64,000 bases of DNA from Sipunculus nudus (taxonomy: Eukaryota; Annelida; Sipuncula; Golfingiida; Sipunculidae): assembly GCA_026874595.1 (NCBI GenBank), contig CM049319.1, forward strand, positions 59,840,917 through 59,904,916, given 5' to 3'. The notes under the pieces were generated by a model, which was not told the DNA's origin, did not search any database, and saw only the letters and a program-made list of their open reading frames with translations. Positions within the stretch are counted from its first letter, which is position 1. Every line of letters starts with the position of its first letter. A program made the position numbers and the translations under genes. Positions 1 to 11,600 of the stretch are shown here, in pieces.

Positions 1-86
1 TTAAATTGATTTTAAATTTAGGCGGTTTTGCAAGGTATATGCTACCGTAAGAAGGTCATAAATAACGGGGAATATATTCTCCTTAC

Positions 87-952
87 TTTGTTGGCGGTCC
101 CTCTGTTTTTTAAGCATGCGCTCACGGGCTTCTATACTTTTTTTCTTCATCTTCTCAGCTTCCTCACGTGACTTCATCTCTTGCTGAAGCCGAGCTTTCT
201 GTGTCAACTTCCGCTGTTCCCAATTTTCTTCAAGCTATGAAGAGTCGTTTATACATTTATGATGATTCTGACATAAACAGCGGTCATGTTTAACAGTTCA
301 GTAGGTGTACAATATGTCCGCCATGCTTGTCAAGCTAAATGTTGATATTAATACATTATTGTTTATTTCTTCATCAATATTATCATAAGTGGTAGTAACA
401 GAGTTTCATCTTCCGTGAAAATGATGATGCAACGCTTTTATCAATATTATTTATTTTGTTTTCACGATGATGGTTACCATATATTATTATCATTGTTATC
501 TTCATTATCATTATTATTACTATAATTAAAAGTATTTGTAGTAGTAGTAGTTGTTGTAGTAGAAGTAGCAGTAGTAGTAGTAGTGGTAGTTGTAGCTGTA
601 GTAAGTATTAGTAGTAATATTTACATTATTAAAATTATTATCATTGCATTATTAGTTGCAACTTATTTTGCTGAAGTTTCTTTGTTTTTATTTGTTGTTG
701 TTGTTGTGTTTATTCCACCATTGCTCCACTATTACCATTATTTTCATCATACTGTTGCAGTTGCAGTTATAATTATAATTGTCACTATTATTATAACTGT
801 GTTATCATTACTATTATCAACAGTAGTAGTAGTTGTAGTGGCACTGACATTATTAACAGTATACTTATCATCGTTATTATTATTATTATTATTATTATTA
901 ACTTTTATAATTATCATTTAATGATTATTATTATCATTTTTGTTGTTATCAG

Positions 953-1000
<48 letters not shown>

Positions 1001-1407
1001 TAATTATGATTATGATTTATTCATTACTATTATTATATTATTATTATTAACCTCCGGAAAGAGAAGGTTATTGTTTTCACTCGATTCTGTGTGTTGGTGC
1101 GTGTCTTCGCAAGATATCTGAAGACGGTATCACGGATGTTATCGAAATGTATCATTGAGTGTTTTAAGGGTTTTATAGCACATGTTTACACCAGGACGTA
1201 GCATTTTTTGAGTGCAAATCATGACGTCACAGAGGACAATAACGTCACTCCACGTGCCGTTTCCCTGAAAGGTGTCAGTAAACCAATGTACATCAGTGGG
1301 GGGGGGGGGGGGCATGGTTGTTCGTTAGGTTTAAAGATCATTCCATGGCACCAACTTATTTTTGTAGCGCTGGGTTGTGTCCTCAAATTGGACGCTTTAA
1401 TTTTTTA

Positions 1408-1442
<35 letters not shown>

Positions 1443-4400
1443 TTATAATTATTGTTACCTTCCTCTGTCTCTCCAGCTCTCTGCTCCGCCGTCGTTCGTC
1501 TGCTCTCCGGCTTCTCTCGTGGTCTTCTTCAAACCATCGCCGTAGCACCTCCATTTTTCTATCCCGCTCCTGAAGACAAACACGTACAACAAAAAAATAA
1601 AGTAGACAGTAATCGAAGAGTGCATGCTTCCGCCTCAGGCATGAGGTATATTATTTATTGACAAAATTAATGAATGACCTCATAAGTGTAACCGTAGAAA
1701 TGCTACGTAATTGTATTAATACGACTAATACCCACCAGATGCCAGCACCGACACGTGGAGCCATATTGGAGTCATATTGAGGAAAGAAAAATGTATTTGT
1801 AAATTGTATTTCAAATGGTAATAATAAAACTTATTATCCTGAAGGCTAGATCCATATTGGAGTGATTGTGTCTATAGCACAATTTTTGTTTATTTAAACA
1901 TAACCAGCAATGCCAAGTCACTGGACCCATACGGCAGACGACCGCATCTCGCAGTGCGCATGCTCGTTACACAACCTACTTTACTCGATATCCCGAGGTA
2001 GCAGTCATTATGAATTGAAGGTATAAAACCCTATTAACAGTACTTACTTCCATTTGTCGCTGCCTGAAGTTAGCCAGACGTATCTCCCGCTTGCTTCTGA
2101 TCGTCATACCTTTATCGCATAATTTAGCTAGCTGCTCCTCGCGCAGGCGCCGTCGTCGCTCCTCCTCCTCCTGCATAAGCTCCAAAAATCTGCCAACAGA
2201 TGGCGTATGTGATGTCAGATATCTAGTTTTGCATCAGACAAAACTTTAATTTATTTCCTTCTATTTATTTATTTTTTTTACTTATCTAATTATTTTGTCT
2301 TCAGAGGAAAACATCATTATAAAAATGCTGGCAATAAAAAAATTTGAGCTGCAAGAAAAAAGCTGTCATTTAGTTTGCTAAAATTTGTTAGGTGTAAAAG
2401 GCTGGTGTTATATTTTAACCATTAGGACGAAATATGGTTGGTTAAACAACTTGAGGAATCATAATAACATGAAAATGTATATTTTAACGGAAACATATGA
2501 GGACCTGACTAAGCCACCACAAATATTGTAGAGAAGGCGCTCACTTCGTTCTGTCATCTTCCCGCTGTTTCTCCAGCCTTTTTCTGACCTCTTTGACCTT
2601 TTCTTCGCGGATACGTGTCATGTGACTACCGTAAGGACTCTCTTTTGAAGGTCTTCTTTGTTTGGGACCAGATCGCTTATTCTCCTGCAAATGCAATGAA
2701 ATCAGTGCAACTCTATGTTTATTATTATTTTTTTGTAATTTAAAAGTAACTGGTAAAAATTATTATAGTTGATTAGAATTATACTAAGAGAGGCGAAATA
2801 TATTGATTACCGAGCCCATTCGTTTATCCGTTTTGTTTTAGAAATTTTTGGATATTTGAAAACAGAGCACAATAAATGAAAAAGTGTAATTAGTAAAAGT
2901 TAGTTCCTGAAGTCAAGAATTATTATTTAATAATAACTTGTAAAGTCCCTGACAATTTTTATTGTAAAATGCCTGAAATCGCTACTTAAGGATACCTGTT
3001 CACATTAATGAGTCTTGTAGAATTAATGAAGGGTCCCCTTAGTTCGAAACTGAAAAGAAATAGTTTTAGGAACAAAAAAATATGAAAACAGATAAGAATT
3101 ACGTTTCAGTTTAGATAAATGTATATTTTGTATTTAAAATACAAATAAACAGTCCCTACGCTGCCCTTACCTCCAGTTGCGTCAATTTCTCCTAAAGGGG
3201 GGGGGGGGGGGGCGGTGTGAATCGCGCAGGCGTGGGAGGGTAATTAAAGTTGGGAATTTTTTTTTTTGAACAGACACACACACAAACACATACACAAACC
3301 AGGTTTGGATATGTAATATTTCATAGTAAACTCAGAAATGGAACCAAAGTCTATTATTCTAATTATTAATATATTTTCCTCTAATATAAAAATATAAAGT
3401 TGGGCGATATATAACCCCCCCCCCCCCCTTTCCCTAGTAAAGACGCCCCTGCTAACCTTTTTTTCTGTGTCCTGACGCTGGTATATTTTCCTCAGGTACT
3501 GTCTGTACTCGTTGAACTCTTTGAGAGTACACAACACCTTCCCGTCCTTGCTGATGAATCCGGCTTGCAGCAGTCGTTTGCGCATGCCCGGCGCATTGAG
3601 ATGTAGCTTTAGATGAGGGTCGTGCAAAGGTTTGTAGTTATTGGACATGAGCAAGGAATACGGGTCCGTCAGGTCAAAGCCAAGGTCACGGGAACTCATG
3701 CGTATCTTAAAAAGATGATAAAAAATAAAGATGTGCATATTGACTGATCTTCTGTACGGTTTCAACGTGATCTTGTATATATTGGATTTATTTGTATGTG
3801 GAAATGTAGATCGTATCTGAATGAGAACTCTTCCACATCTCTAGCGTCACCTTCTGGCGACGAGTGACACTGTTCTGGTGCGTTATATTGACTAGAGAGA
3901 TCATATTTTACTGTATCTCAATTGAAAGTAAAACCTTATCTTACACAGCGAGATTCCTGCGCAATACAGACTATCAAGTGCGATGCGTCTGTTACTATGA
4001 CAAAAACTATCAGATTAATTTTCATGGTTTTTATAAAAATGAATTCATATATACAAGATCATATTACTGAACCCACAGTTTATCTGAATAAAAATGTGGG
4101 CTACTTAATGTTGACCCTAAAACGTGAGCCTTGTATAATGAAAATATATCAGTAATTAAAAAAAATAAACCGGAATTGCCTTTATATATACATGTATTAC
4201 AAAAAATAACGATAGGCGCCTCTTGGTGGAACAGGCTAAATAAATATTAAACGTCAATATAAATATATAAAACAACATTAAAATGGGTAAACGGCTATAT
4301 ATTAAGCTTCTATACTAAACTTTACCTATATGAATTATACAGGCCTACAATTATCATTTTATAATTTAAAAAATAAAATGCGACCGGTACAAATTGGTTA

Positions 4401-7325
4401 GGTTTTCATTACACAAGCTCACATTGAGAATGCATACTTGGTAATAAAAACGGAATTCCTAAAATCTGAGCCCCGTATAATGCGTCTATACTAAAATGTA
4501 AGTTGAACGCCTAATACGCTTCTACTATAAAATTATATGAGTAAAAGTGCAGTACAAGTGCCCAGACTAAAACATGCTTCCTTACAGGTGTTCCCACGCC
4601 TATCTTATTTAAGAAATAAGACAAGCCCGTAGGCTGGGGGGGGGGGGGGGGGGGGTTCGGTGGGTTCGGACGAACCCCCCCGCTGAGCATCTGAGTTCCA
4701 CCTGACGAATACAGATATGCTATAATCTAGGAAAATTATACAGAACTTTATGTTAAACCCCTTCTGTCCGGTTCCATGCATGTCCTCACAGGGAGAGACT
4801 ATATTTCTGTATAAATATTGTTTAAAGTGGCCTCTTTTCTTAAGCTCTGTCAGGGATGAAGACTGCAATTATGGTTCAAATTTTTTATTTCACCCATGAA
4901 ACCAGAGAAAATGTTGATTGCCCTTTCTCATGCAAAGAGGGCAGTAGCACCCTCTTGTTTCCAGGCCAACGGATGTAACTATAAGGCCACTTTGTCAATA
5001 GCGCACGCACAGATGGCATACATGTCAAGGGACCAAACCCAGCTTGTTCCCATCAAAATAACAAATAAAGGAAGAAACCAAACAAAAAGTTAAAATATAT
5101 CATAGAGATTTATAAGTGAGCTTATGGAACTTTTCGATATGTTGGGGATGTAAAATAAAAGGGCCTTGCATATTGCTTCGTAGCTATACAGGCCTGTCAC
5201 GCAAACAATTCTTTTTTGTTCTTTCTTGTTTGCGTTACAGCTCCTAAGGTGGAGAGTTTACCATCTAACGCTTGGTCAGATCTGACCAAAGTGGTTCGGA
5301 CTATGATTTTCGGCGTTCAGCGAGAGGACATGCAACAACCTCTACATATTACGCATAATACAGCTGTGTTGACTCAGTTGAAAAATAAATTGTAACTTAA
5401 ATGTTCAGTATGTATTAAATTATTGGCACTTACTCTCAAGAAATCCAGACAATGGTTACCTCAATCGGCTCTTGTTAACAGCCTGGCAAGGCATATTGGC
5501 TAGGCTAAGGAGGGCCTATCCTTGGGGGGGGGGGGGGATTTATGAGGGAACCACCATATTTGGGTGTTTTAGGTAATTTGCATAGATCCCCCTGTTAATT
5601 TGCAAGTGATACCCTTTTGGCGTTGTGGTCGAATAAGAGGGGAAACTCTCACCAACAGGTGTTCGGACTCCATTCCTGAATGAAGTCTGAATGTTCGGGC
5701 TAATTGCTTCGGTGGTTCAGAAGAGTATATGGTGATGATCAACCGTCCATAGTCGTCCTATCAGCAGTTTGTCTGCCCGTTAGATTAGCTTGTTTTTTCA
5801 TCGTTATCTACGGATTTTAAAAATATAACATAGAGTAGGATGTACAGACGTTCTACTAAACCGGACACTAAGTCACTGTGTTTGTTCCTTTGAAAAATTA
5901 AACTAAACCAGATTGCATTCAAAACCTATTTTAACAATTCAAGACTGAAAAATGTTTAGCTTGTATTGTTCTGATTAAGGCACAGAGCATTTCATTATAT
6001 GTTTGATATATATGAAGAAAATTAGGTCAGTATTGAGTAATTATTGACTGGATCCTGTGTTTAGTCGAGAATCTTTTTACTTAATGAATATGTTAACCGC
6101 TTAAGCTAGAACTCAGTTCATCCAGAAAATAACTACAGTTAATTTAGATTTAAGTAAACATTGGAGATCAGGTCAGAAATGCAATGTATTTTTAAAATAA
6201 TCAACAAATGTAAAAACACTACCATGAATTTCACCCTATACTTTGACTATCGCATATTGTTTTCTAGTAAGCACTGTTGATTTAATTTTCAAATACCATG
6301 AATACATAGATTTAAGCTATTGGTTCTGAAAGTCTAAGGCAGTTACCCCCCAAAAATGGTCAGGTATGGGAGTTTTCAGGGGGTAATACTAAATAATTCA
6401 GGAATAATTCAGATCAGGTAACAGGCCACCTCCACAGAGTACTGGAGGGCAAGCTGGCGATTTGCTATAGATATATGTCGAAGTGGAGCACACCTGCTGT
6501 GTGCCCCTTGCCTGTAGGGACTGAGGAATGACATAAATATCATTTAATATGTTTAATATTAATATGGATTTTATTCACCGAGGCTCTTTTAAGTTACTTG
6601 GATCGTTTATTTTGTCAGCCTTTAGGCTATACACCCTCTAAATAGTTCAGTCTACTAATTTCATTTATCATACAGTACAATGTATATACCTAATTTTTTT
6701 TTTTTTTTCGGAACTCGCAGAAGTGCCCCGGGATCTTAATTGATCCCTTAAAGTTCCAGCTCCGGCCAAAGTCTGTCCTATATACTGCGCCATTTGTCAT
6801 AGAATTTCAATATGATTCTGACTCGCCTACTGGTCATTTTTGTTTATTTATGCATATTTCAAGTATACCTAGAAACATCAGACAGTATATCCTGTTTGAC
6901 ACCAAACATCACCCGGTTCATTTCTATCCAAAAATGTTAATTTTCAAGTTATCTGCATTGAATGTATATCAATTTCAAGCAACCTCATTTAACTGTCAGT
7001 TAACGTGATAATCAATTGAATGGACAGCTACCGGGAGAATATCAGATTACTGAGGTGTGAGTTTGACAATAAATTTGGTTGTTTTCTTTTTTCAAACCTG
7101 TTATGAAATGGATGTTAATGCACCTTTTTGCAACTGAAATGCCCCTGCTTAAGGTAGGCTAACACGTATATATAGCCGATTCTACCTTATGACCATTCTT
7201 GTGCTGTAGCAGACGCTTGCAAAACGCTTTGGATGGGAGGTTCTGAGTACACACGGTGAGATAAAAGAACAATTCGCTAAAATTGTATGCTGATTTGGAT
7301 TTTTTTATTGTTTTTAAAACATCGG

Positions 7326-7375
<50 letters not shown>

Positions 7376-7876
7376 GTTCCACCATAACTGAAAACGAACC
7401 CTCCCACTCAGCAGTCAGCCTACGGGCCTGTAAGAAAACATCAAATTTTATTCAAAGGAAAATTTAAGTCAACTATACTGCATTTTTTACCATGATATAA
7501 ATAAAAGGCCTATATAACAGTATTTTATAATTTAGAAATATGCAGTAATAAGCGTCACTTCTTAACTTATTTTTCTGGATGTCTTATGCGACGTCATTGA
7601 CGACATTGACGTCACTTTGCACAGATTAAATGTAATGTGTTGGTCCTCAAAACTTTTACTTTTACTGACCTTTTCTCCCAAATTGGTAGTGGACAATACG
7701 ACCGCGCCTTTGGGACCAGGGATCATCGGGAGCTTGGCTTCCAGTGGGAGTTTGACCCATGTCGGCAGTGGGTTTGGGGGTACACCAGGAATTACACGCT
7801 TCCCAGATAAAACACTCGCTGTAATTCTGGGTTCCCTCTCTTTTGGCCCACTTCCAGATAATGTACGTGGCATCAT
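87..7876 (-). CDS. FSIP2: FSIP2-like gene (fibrous sheath-interacting protein 2), 5' five exons, partial
   Basis: Five exons on the minus strand join with consistent phases: 7876-7670 (69 codons), 3705-3457 (83), 2684-2545, 2189-2048 and 234-87, about 295 codons in all. The gene continues past the left edge after a GTAAGG donor. The ATG at 7876 has an in-frame stop just upstream. The exon 1/exon 2 junction restores the conserved FSIP2 N-terminus. Residues 43-54 (LPLEAKLPMIPG) and 63-69 (TTNLGEK) are followed by GFDLTDPY (78-85), LHDPHL (96-101) and DGKVLCTLKEFNEYRQYL (123-140), which fit the vertebrate protein as I know it. Exons 3-5 are rich in Lys, Arg and Glu and look like coiled coil. In vertebrates FSIP2 is a very large sperm-tail scaffold that binds AKAP4, so only a small N-terminal part is seen here. 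Exon boundaries rest on GT-AG sites and phase. Exon 5's acceptor has a weak pyrimidine tract. Identity is strong; the function in this organism is inferred. Confidence 0.88.
470..1045. repeat. Degenerate trinucleotide tract (TTA/GTA/ATT)
   Basis: About 575 bp of imperfect TTA, GTA and GTT triplets with pure (TTA)n runs near 876-905 and 950-1002. It lies downstream of FSIP2-like exon 4, in the intron before exon 5. Open frames here are low-complexity Ile/Leu/Val runs and are not genes. Confidence 0.85.
1408..1442. repeat. (ATT)n microsatellite in an FSIP2-like intron
   Basis: Pure ATT repeats of about 11 units. A run of 15 G lies about 100 bp upstream at 1298-1312. The rest of 1046-2047 is intron sequence with nothing else recognised. 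Confidence 0.85.
3174..3451. mobile_element. hAT-like MITE inserted at the FSIP2-like exon 2 splice donor
   Basis: The left terminus reads CAGTTGCGTCAATTT at 3174. The right terminus reads GACGCCCCTG ending at 3451. Together they form imperfect terminal inverted repeats of the CAGTGGCGTC / CAGGGGCGTC type also seen at 59465-59841. Flanking 8-mers CTTACCTC (3166-3173) and CTAACCTT (3452-3459) match at 6 of 8, as expected for an aged 8-bp hAT target duplication. The inside has long G and C runs near each end. The right flank is the exon 2/intron boundary of the FSIP2-like gene. Confidence 0.65.
5194..5240. repeat. Short inverted repeat (15-bp arms, 1 mismatch)
   Basis: CTGTCACGCAAACAA at 5194-5208 pairs with TTGTTTGCGTTACAG at 5226-5240, around a T-rich loop of 17 nt. 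Pairing extends a few bases outward with a bulge. No flanking target duplication was noticed. The function is unknown. Confidence 0.5.
7326..7373. repeat. (AT)n microsatellite
   Basis: Alternating TA of about 24 units, in intron 1 of the FSIP2-like gene. Confidence 0.9.
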
Positions 7877-8940
7877 AGATAATTAAATGATTGACTAAAC
7901 ATTCAGATTAACCCCATTTCACCGACAATGTGGCCCGCGCGGAGAGCTGCTTACTTCAAGATAAACTGTTGATGGACGGGGGACGTCAAGTTTTGAACGT
8001 TGCCCGCCATGACGCGTGGTAACTATGCTGTCGTCTATGACGTCACCGCTGACGTTTCCTAAAAAGGCCAGTCTGGGTCATCTCTTAGGTCAAGGTCGGC
8101 TCCTGTAGATCTCGTGAATTAATCAATGCATCATTCTTTTCCAGCGCTCTAACAGAGGAAAATGGTTGAGTCATGTCCGTCTTTCTGTCTCTATGTGTCT
8201 TTTCTTGGCCATCACACAAAAAACCGTACACGATTTCATTCCCCTTTGGTGCAATGGTTCACGTTACAGGAGCAGCTTTTGGGACTGCAGTGTGTCCATC
8301 TATCCGGCTGACAATTTAAATTCGTCAATGTAAATTCACTATAAGCTTGGACTGATTTCCAGACTCTGCCTCAATATTATCCGATTTCATTTAAATACAT
8401 ATAACAAAGTTTCATTACTGATGAATGCAAATTACTGAATAACAGTATTTCCTTCCGATTATTTTAAAATATCACTGGTACAATATAGTGCGGCGGCTAA
8501 TAGAATAATTGTGCAAATTGTGATAAAAGTACAAAATTTGGTACAGTTGTAGTATTGTACACTGGCTTTCGTTTAAGAAATAGTTCCACGAAATATTCAT
8601 GGTATTTCAGGGGTGGATCCTGCAATTACTTTGAGGGTACCGATGAATAAATTAAATAATTGATAAATAATGTCTAATCTAAAAGTGTTCGATCAAAGCC
8701 TTTATTTTGCAGTACAAGGAATACAGAAGTCTGCTGATGCTAAAACTTTACTTTCAAGTGAAGTTAATTCAGTTTAACAAGCGACCAGAGTAATGGATCA
8801 GGATGTATTTATTTATCAAGTATTGTGCAGAACTAACATGGATATAATTATAACTATTTATGTTTGTCAATCAGCTTACTATATAGCAAGTTATTTATTC
8901 AGTAAAATGTTTCGGAACTCTGCTTATCTACTTTTCCTCT
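7877..8940. other. Upstream flank of the FSIP2-like gene, no gene seen
   Basis: This contains the probable promoter region on the minus strand, including the CRE at 8038-8045. No clear TATA box is placed at a useful distance from the ATG. A GGGGTGGATCC fragment near 8620 resembles the ends of the hAT-like MITEs elsewhere in the window, but no partner end was found. Confidence 0.45.
8038..8045. promoter_or_regulatory. Consensus CRE palindrome upstream of the FSIP2-like gene
   Basis: TGACGTCA is a perfect CREB/CREM site lying 162 bp upstream of the FSIP2-like start codon. A second perfect copy is at 7607-7614, just inside intron 1. In mammals CRE sites drive many post-meiotic sperm genes. Use here is inference from the motif and its position only. 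Confidence 0.4.
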
Positions 8941-9600
8941 AGACCTATTGAAATACAGACCTGTCAGAATTCCAATATGGCCACCACAGCCCAATCGCTG
9001 ATTTTCTTTCGCACGTGATAACTCAACAACAACAACATACTTCAGCTTTCCCAAATTCACAGGGATGATCGGTACATACGAGGGCTTCAGACCTATTGGA
9101 TGACAGATTTGTCGGAATCCATTATGGCCACCAGATCATAATGGGTGATTTTCTTTCGCACCGGATATCTCAACAAGAACATGCTTGATCTTCATAATTT
9201 TCTCAGGGATCATTGGTGCCCAAATGGACACAATTCCTTTCCAAAAACAGACCTGTCAGAATTCCAATATGGCTCCCAGAGCACAATTGCCGATATTCCT
9301 TTAAGCACGATATCTCAACAAGAACAAGATTGATCTATCTAATTTACACAGAGATGATCGGTACCTATAAGGGCTCCATCTCTATCGAATTGCAGACCTG
9401 TCGAAATTCAAATATGGCCACCAGAGCACTATCTTTGATTTTCTTTCGCAACAATATGCTTGATCTTTCTCAAATGCACAGGGATCATTGGTGCCTATGA
9501 GGGCTTCTGACCTATTGAAAAACGACTTGCTCAAAATCAAATATGGCCAACAGACTACAGTCTGTGATTTTCTATTGCACACATTATTTCAGACATATCT
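8940..9600. repeat. Tandem array, about 145-bp unit, five diverged copies
   Basis: The anchor AATATGGCCACC or a close variant recurs at about 8974, 9121, 9267, 9411 and 9540, giving spacings of 147, 146, 144 and 129 bp. Each copy also carries a CAGACCTGTCAGAATTCC-like block before the anchor. A GATTTTCTTTCGCAC-like block follows it, and most copies have CACAGGGAT[GC]AT further on. Copies differ by substitutions and small indels, so the array is old. No coding sense is shared between copies. Confidence 0.8.
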
Positions 9601-9732
9601 TCTTTAATATTATTTGAACCAGTAGGATTTTTTCCCTCATGCATATGGATAAAAACCTGTTTCTGTTTGTCATATTTTTCAACTTAAACTTAATTCCCCC
9701 CCCCCCTGTAAACTAGTCCAGCACTAGCAGAA

Positions 9733-11600
9733 ATGCTAATGCAGAAATAGCAACATGGAATGCACATGGACTTAAGAACAAAATTAAATAAGTAGAAGTT
9801 AAAGAGTTGATAAATAATCACAGTATTGTATGTATCACTGAAACATGGGCAACCACGGATGATGAATTTTCTGATGCATTCCACGTATACTATGGTTATG
9901 GAATAGTCAGGAAGAGTACAGGGAGAGGAGGGGTTTTAGTTAACGTGCAACAGAAATTAACGGGTATGATGGTACCTTAATTAATGAAGATAAAGATTTG
10001 GCCATAGTTTGCTGCTATATTGCACCAGCAGGTTCATCATTCTATGTGAATGAAGATGAAATAAATGGTATCAACAGGCTGAAAAATTTATTGGTAGATA
10101 CTTTAGCAGAATTTGATTAATTTAATTTAATTCTCCTTGGTGATTTTAATGCTAGAACTGTAAATATAACAGATATACCAGATATACCAGGAGACTTAAT
10201 TACGTGTTTAACTCCTTTTTGTAGCAGTGTAGTTGATTATGTATTTGAGGAAAAGAGGAAAGGCCATAGGGCCTGACGGGATAACGGTAGATATATTGAA
10301 AGATACATATAGTCACATGTCGTCTCATATATTACAATTATATAATAGTGTATTAGGAAATGGATTTTCCCAGGCTCTTGGAGCGAAGCATTTATTGTAC
10401 CAATTCACAAAAAGGCTTCCACCATAGATGCTAAAAAAATTATATATAGAGGTATTTCACTACTTAATACCGTGGGTAAACTATTTACAAAAATATTGGC
10501 AAACAGAATTCAAAAGAATGTTGATCAAGCTTGATTCTTATGTGAAGCACAAGTTGGCTATAGTAAAGGTTATTCAACAGTAGACCATACATTTTCTTTA
10601 ATGGGGTGTGTGCAGAAATATTTAACAAAAAAGAAAAGAAGGTTTTATTACACTTTTATTGATTTTTCAACTGCTTTTGATATTTTTTTTAGACACGTGG
10701 GTTCATTAAAAAGATTAGAGAAATGGCACTATCAAAAATACTCAAATTAAAATGGTAAATGACTATAGATACTTAGTGGTAATATTTACATGTACATTGT
10801 CATGGCATAAAACAAGGAAAGCGCAAGCAATGCAGGCTGAAAGAGCAGTGACTCTCATAAAAAACTTTTATAGGAAATAGTTGTTTATAAGTGAGCCAGC
10901 TATTTTATCTATTTGATTGACTGGTTACACCGGTATTATCATAAGGTTCAGAACTGTGGGGCTATGAAAGATGTAAAATAATTGAAAAGGTGCAATATAA
11001 ATTTTGCAAGTACACTCTAGAATTAGCTCTTCCGCTCCGAACGCAGCATCATTGAGAGAGTTTGGAAGGCATCCAATGTATGTCGGTCAGTTATTAAAAT
11101 GTGTAAAATACTGGACAAAACTAGTACATTATGATAATAATATCCAAAGCGTATATATAATAGCTGTTTACTCTAGATATGAATGGAAAACAAACATGGG
11201 TTACTCATATAAGAAGCAAAATATGCAGCACAGGTTTGGGTATGTGTGGATGAAGTAGGAGACATTAGAAGTAGGAGACATTAGAATATTTTTTGCTTAA
11301 AATTAAGGAAAGAATTTTTGATATGGTAGAACAAAACTGGTCTTGTGATGTAAAAGTCAATACTAAATTAAATTTACATGGTACTTTTAAATCCATGCTA
11401 TCAATTAATGGAGAAATATTTACTGTGTTTGACTAATACCAAGCATAAACAAGCGCTAGCCAGATTGAGATGTTCATGTCATGATTTGATAATTGAAAAG
11501 GGAAGGTATACGCAAATGGATAGAGTTTGTTGGTTTTCAAGATTTGTTTGTAGAAATAAAACTTTAAAACGCTGTTTAGTTGTACATTTACGATAACATT
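9733..11600 (+). pseudogene. Decayed non-LTR retrotransposon (endonuclease + reverse transcriptase)
   Basis: Broken frames read through several LINE hallmarks in order. An APE-type endonuclease starts near 9740 with ATWNAHGL, then CITETW, GRGGV and, near 10130, LILLGDFNAR. RT blocks follow: KAIGPDGITVDILK near 10260, YRGISLLNTVGKLFTKILAN near 10450, and a GYSKGYSTVDHTFSLM-to-FIDFSTAFD stretch near 10560-10680. A C-terminal region typical of mollusc CR1/Jockey-like elements (SSAPNAASLREFGRHPMYV, near 11030) and LARLRCSCHDLIIEKGR (near 11457) close it. Many stops and frameshifts and internal deletion (the FADD catalytic box was not seen) make it inactive. Family assignment to the CR1/L2/Jockey group is inferred from motif style. 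Confidence 0.8.

Larger units (their letters stand above)
3706..7669 (-). other. Intron 1 of the FSIP2-like gene (about 4 kb)
   Basis: Bounded by donor GTCAGT at 7669 and acceptor TTTTTAAG at 3706 on the minus strand. It holds a G20-class homopolymer near 4636, a G run near 5525, a short hairpin at 5194-5240 and an (AT)n tract at 7326-7373. I see no other exon with convincing coding character. Confidence 0.6.

Noticed and set aside
583-1121. Hydrophobic open frames resembling membrane proteins
   Set aside because: They are translations of TTA/GTA triplet repeats.
7617-7886. Plus-strand 89-residue open frame
   Set aside because: Antisense shadow of FSIP2-like exon 1, which has matching motifs and splice sites on the minus strand.
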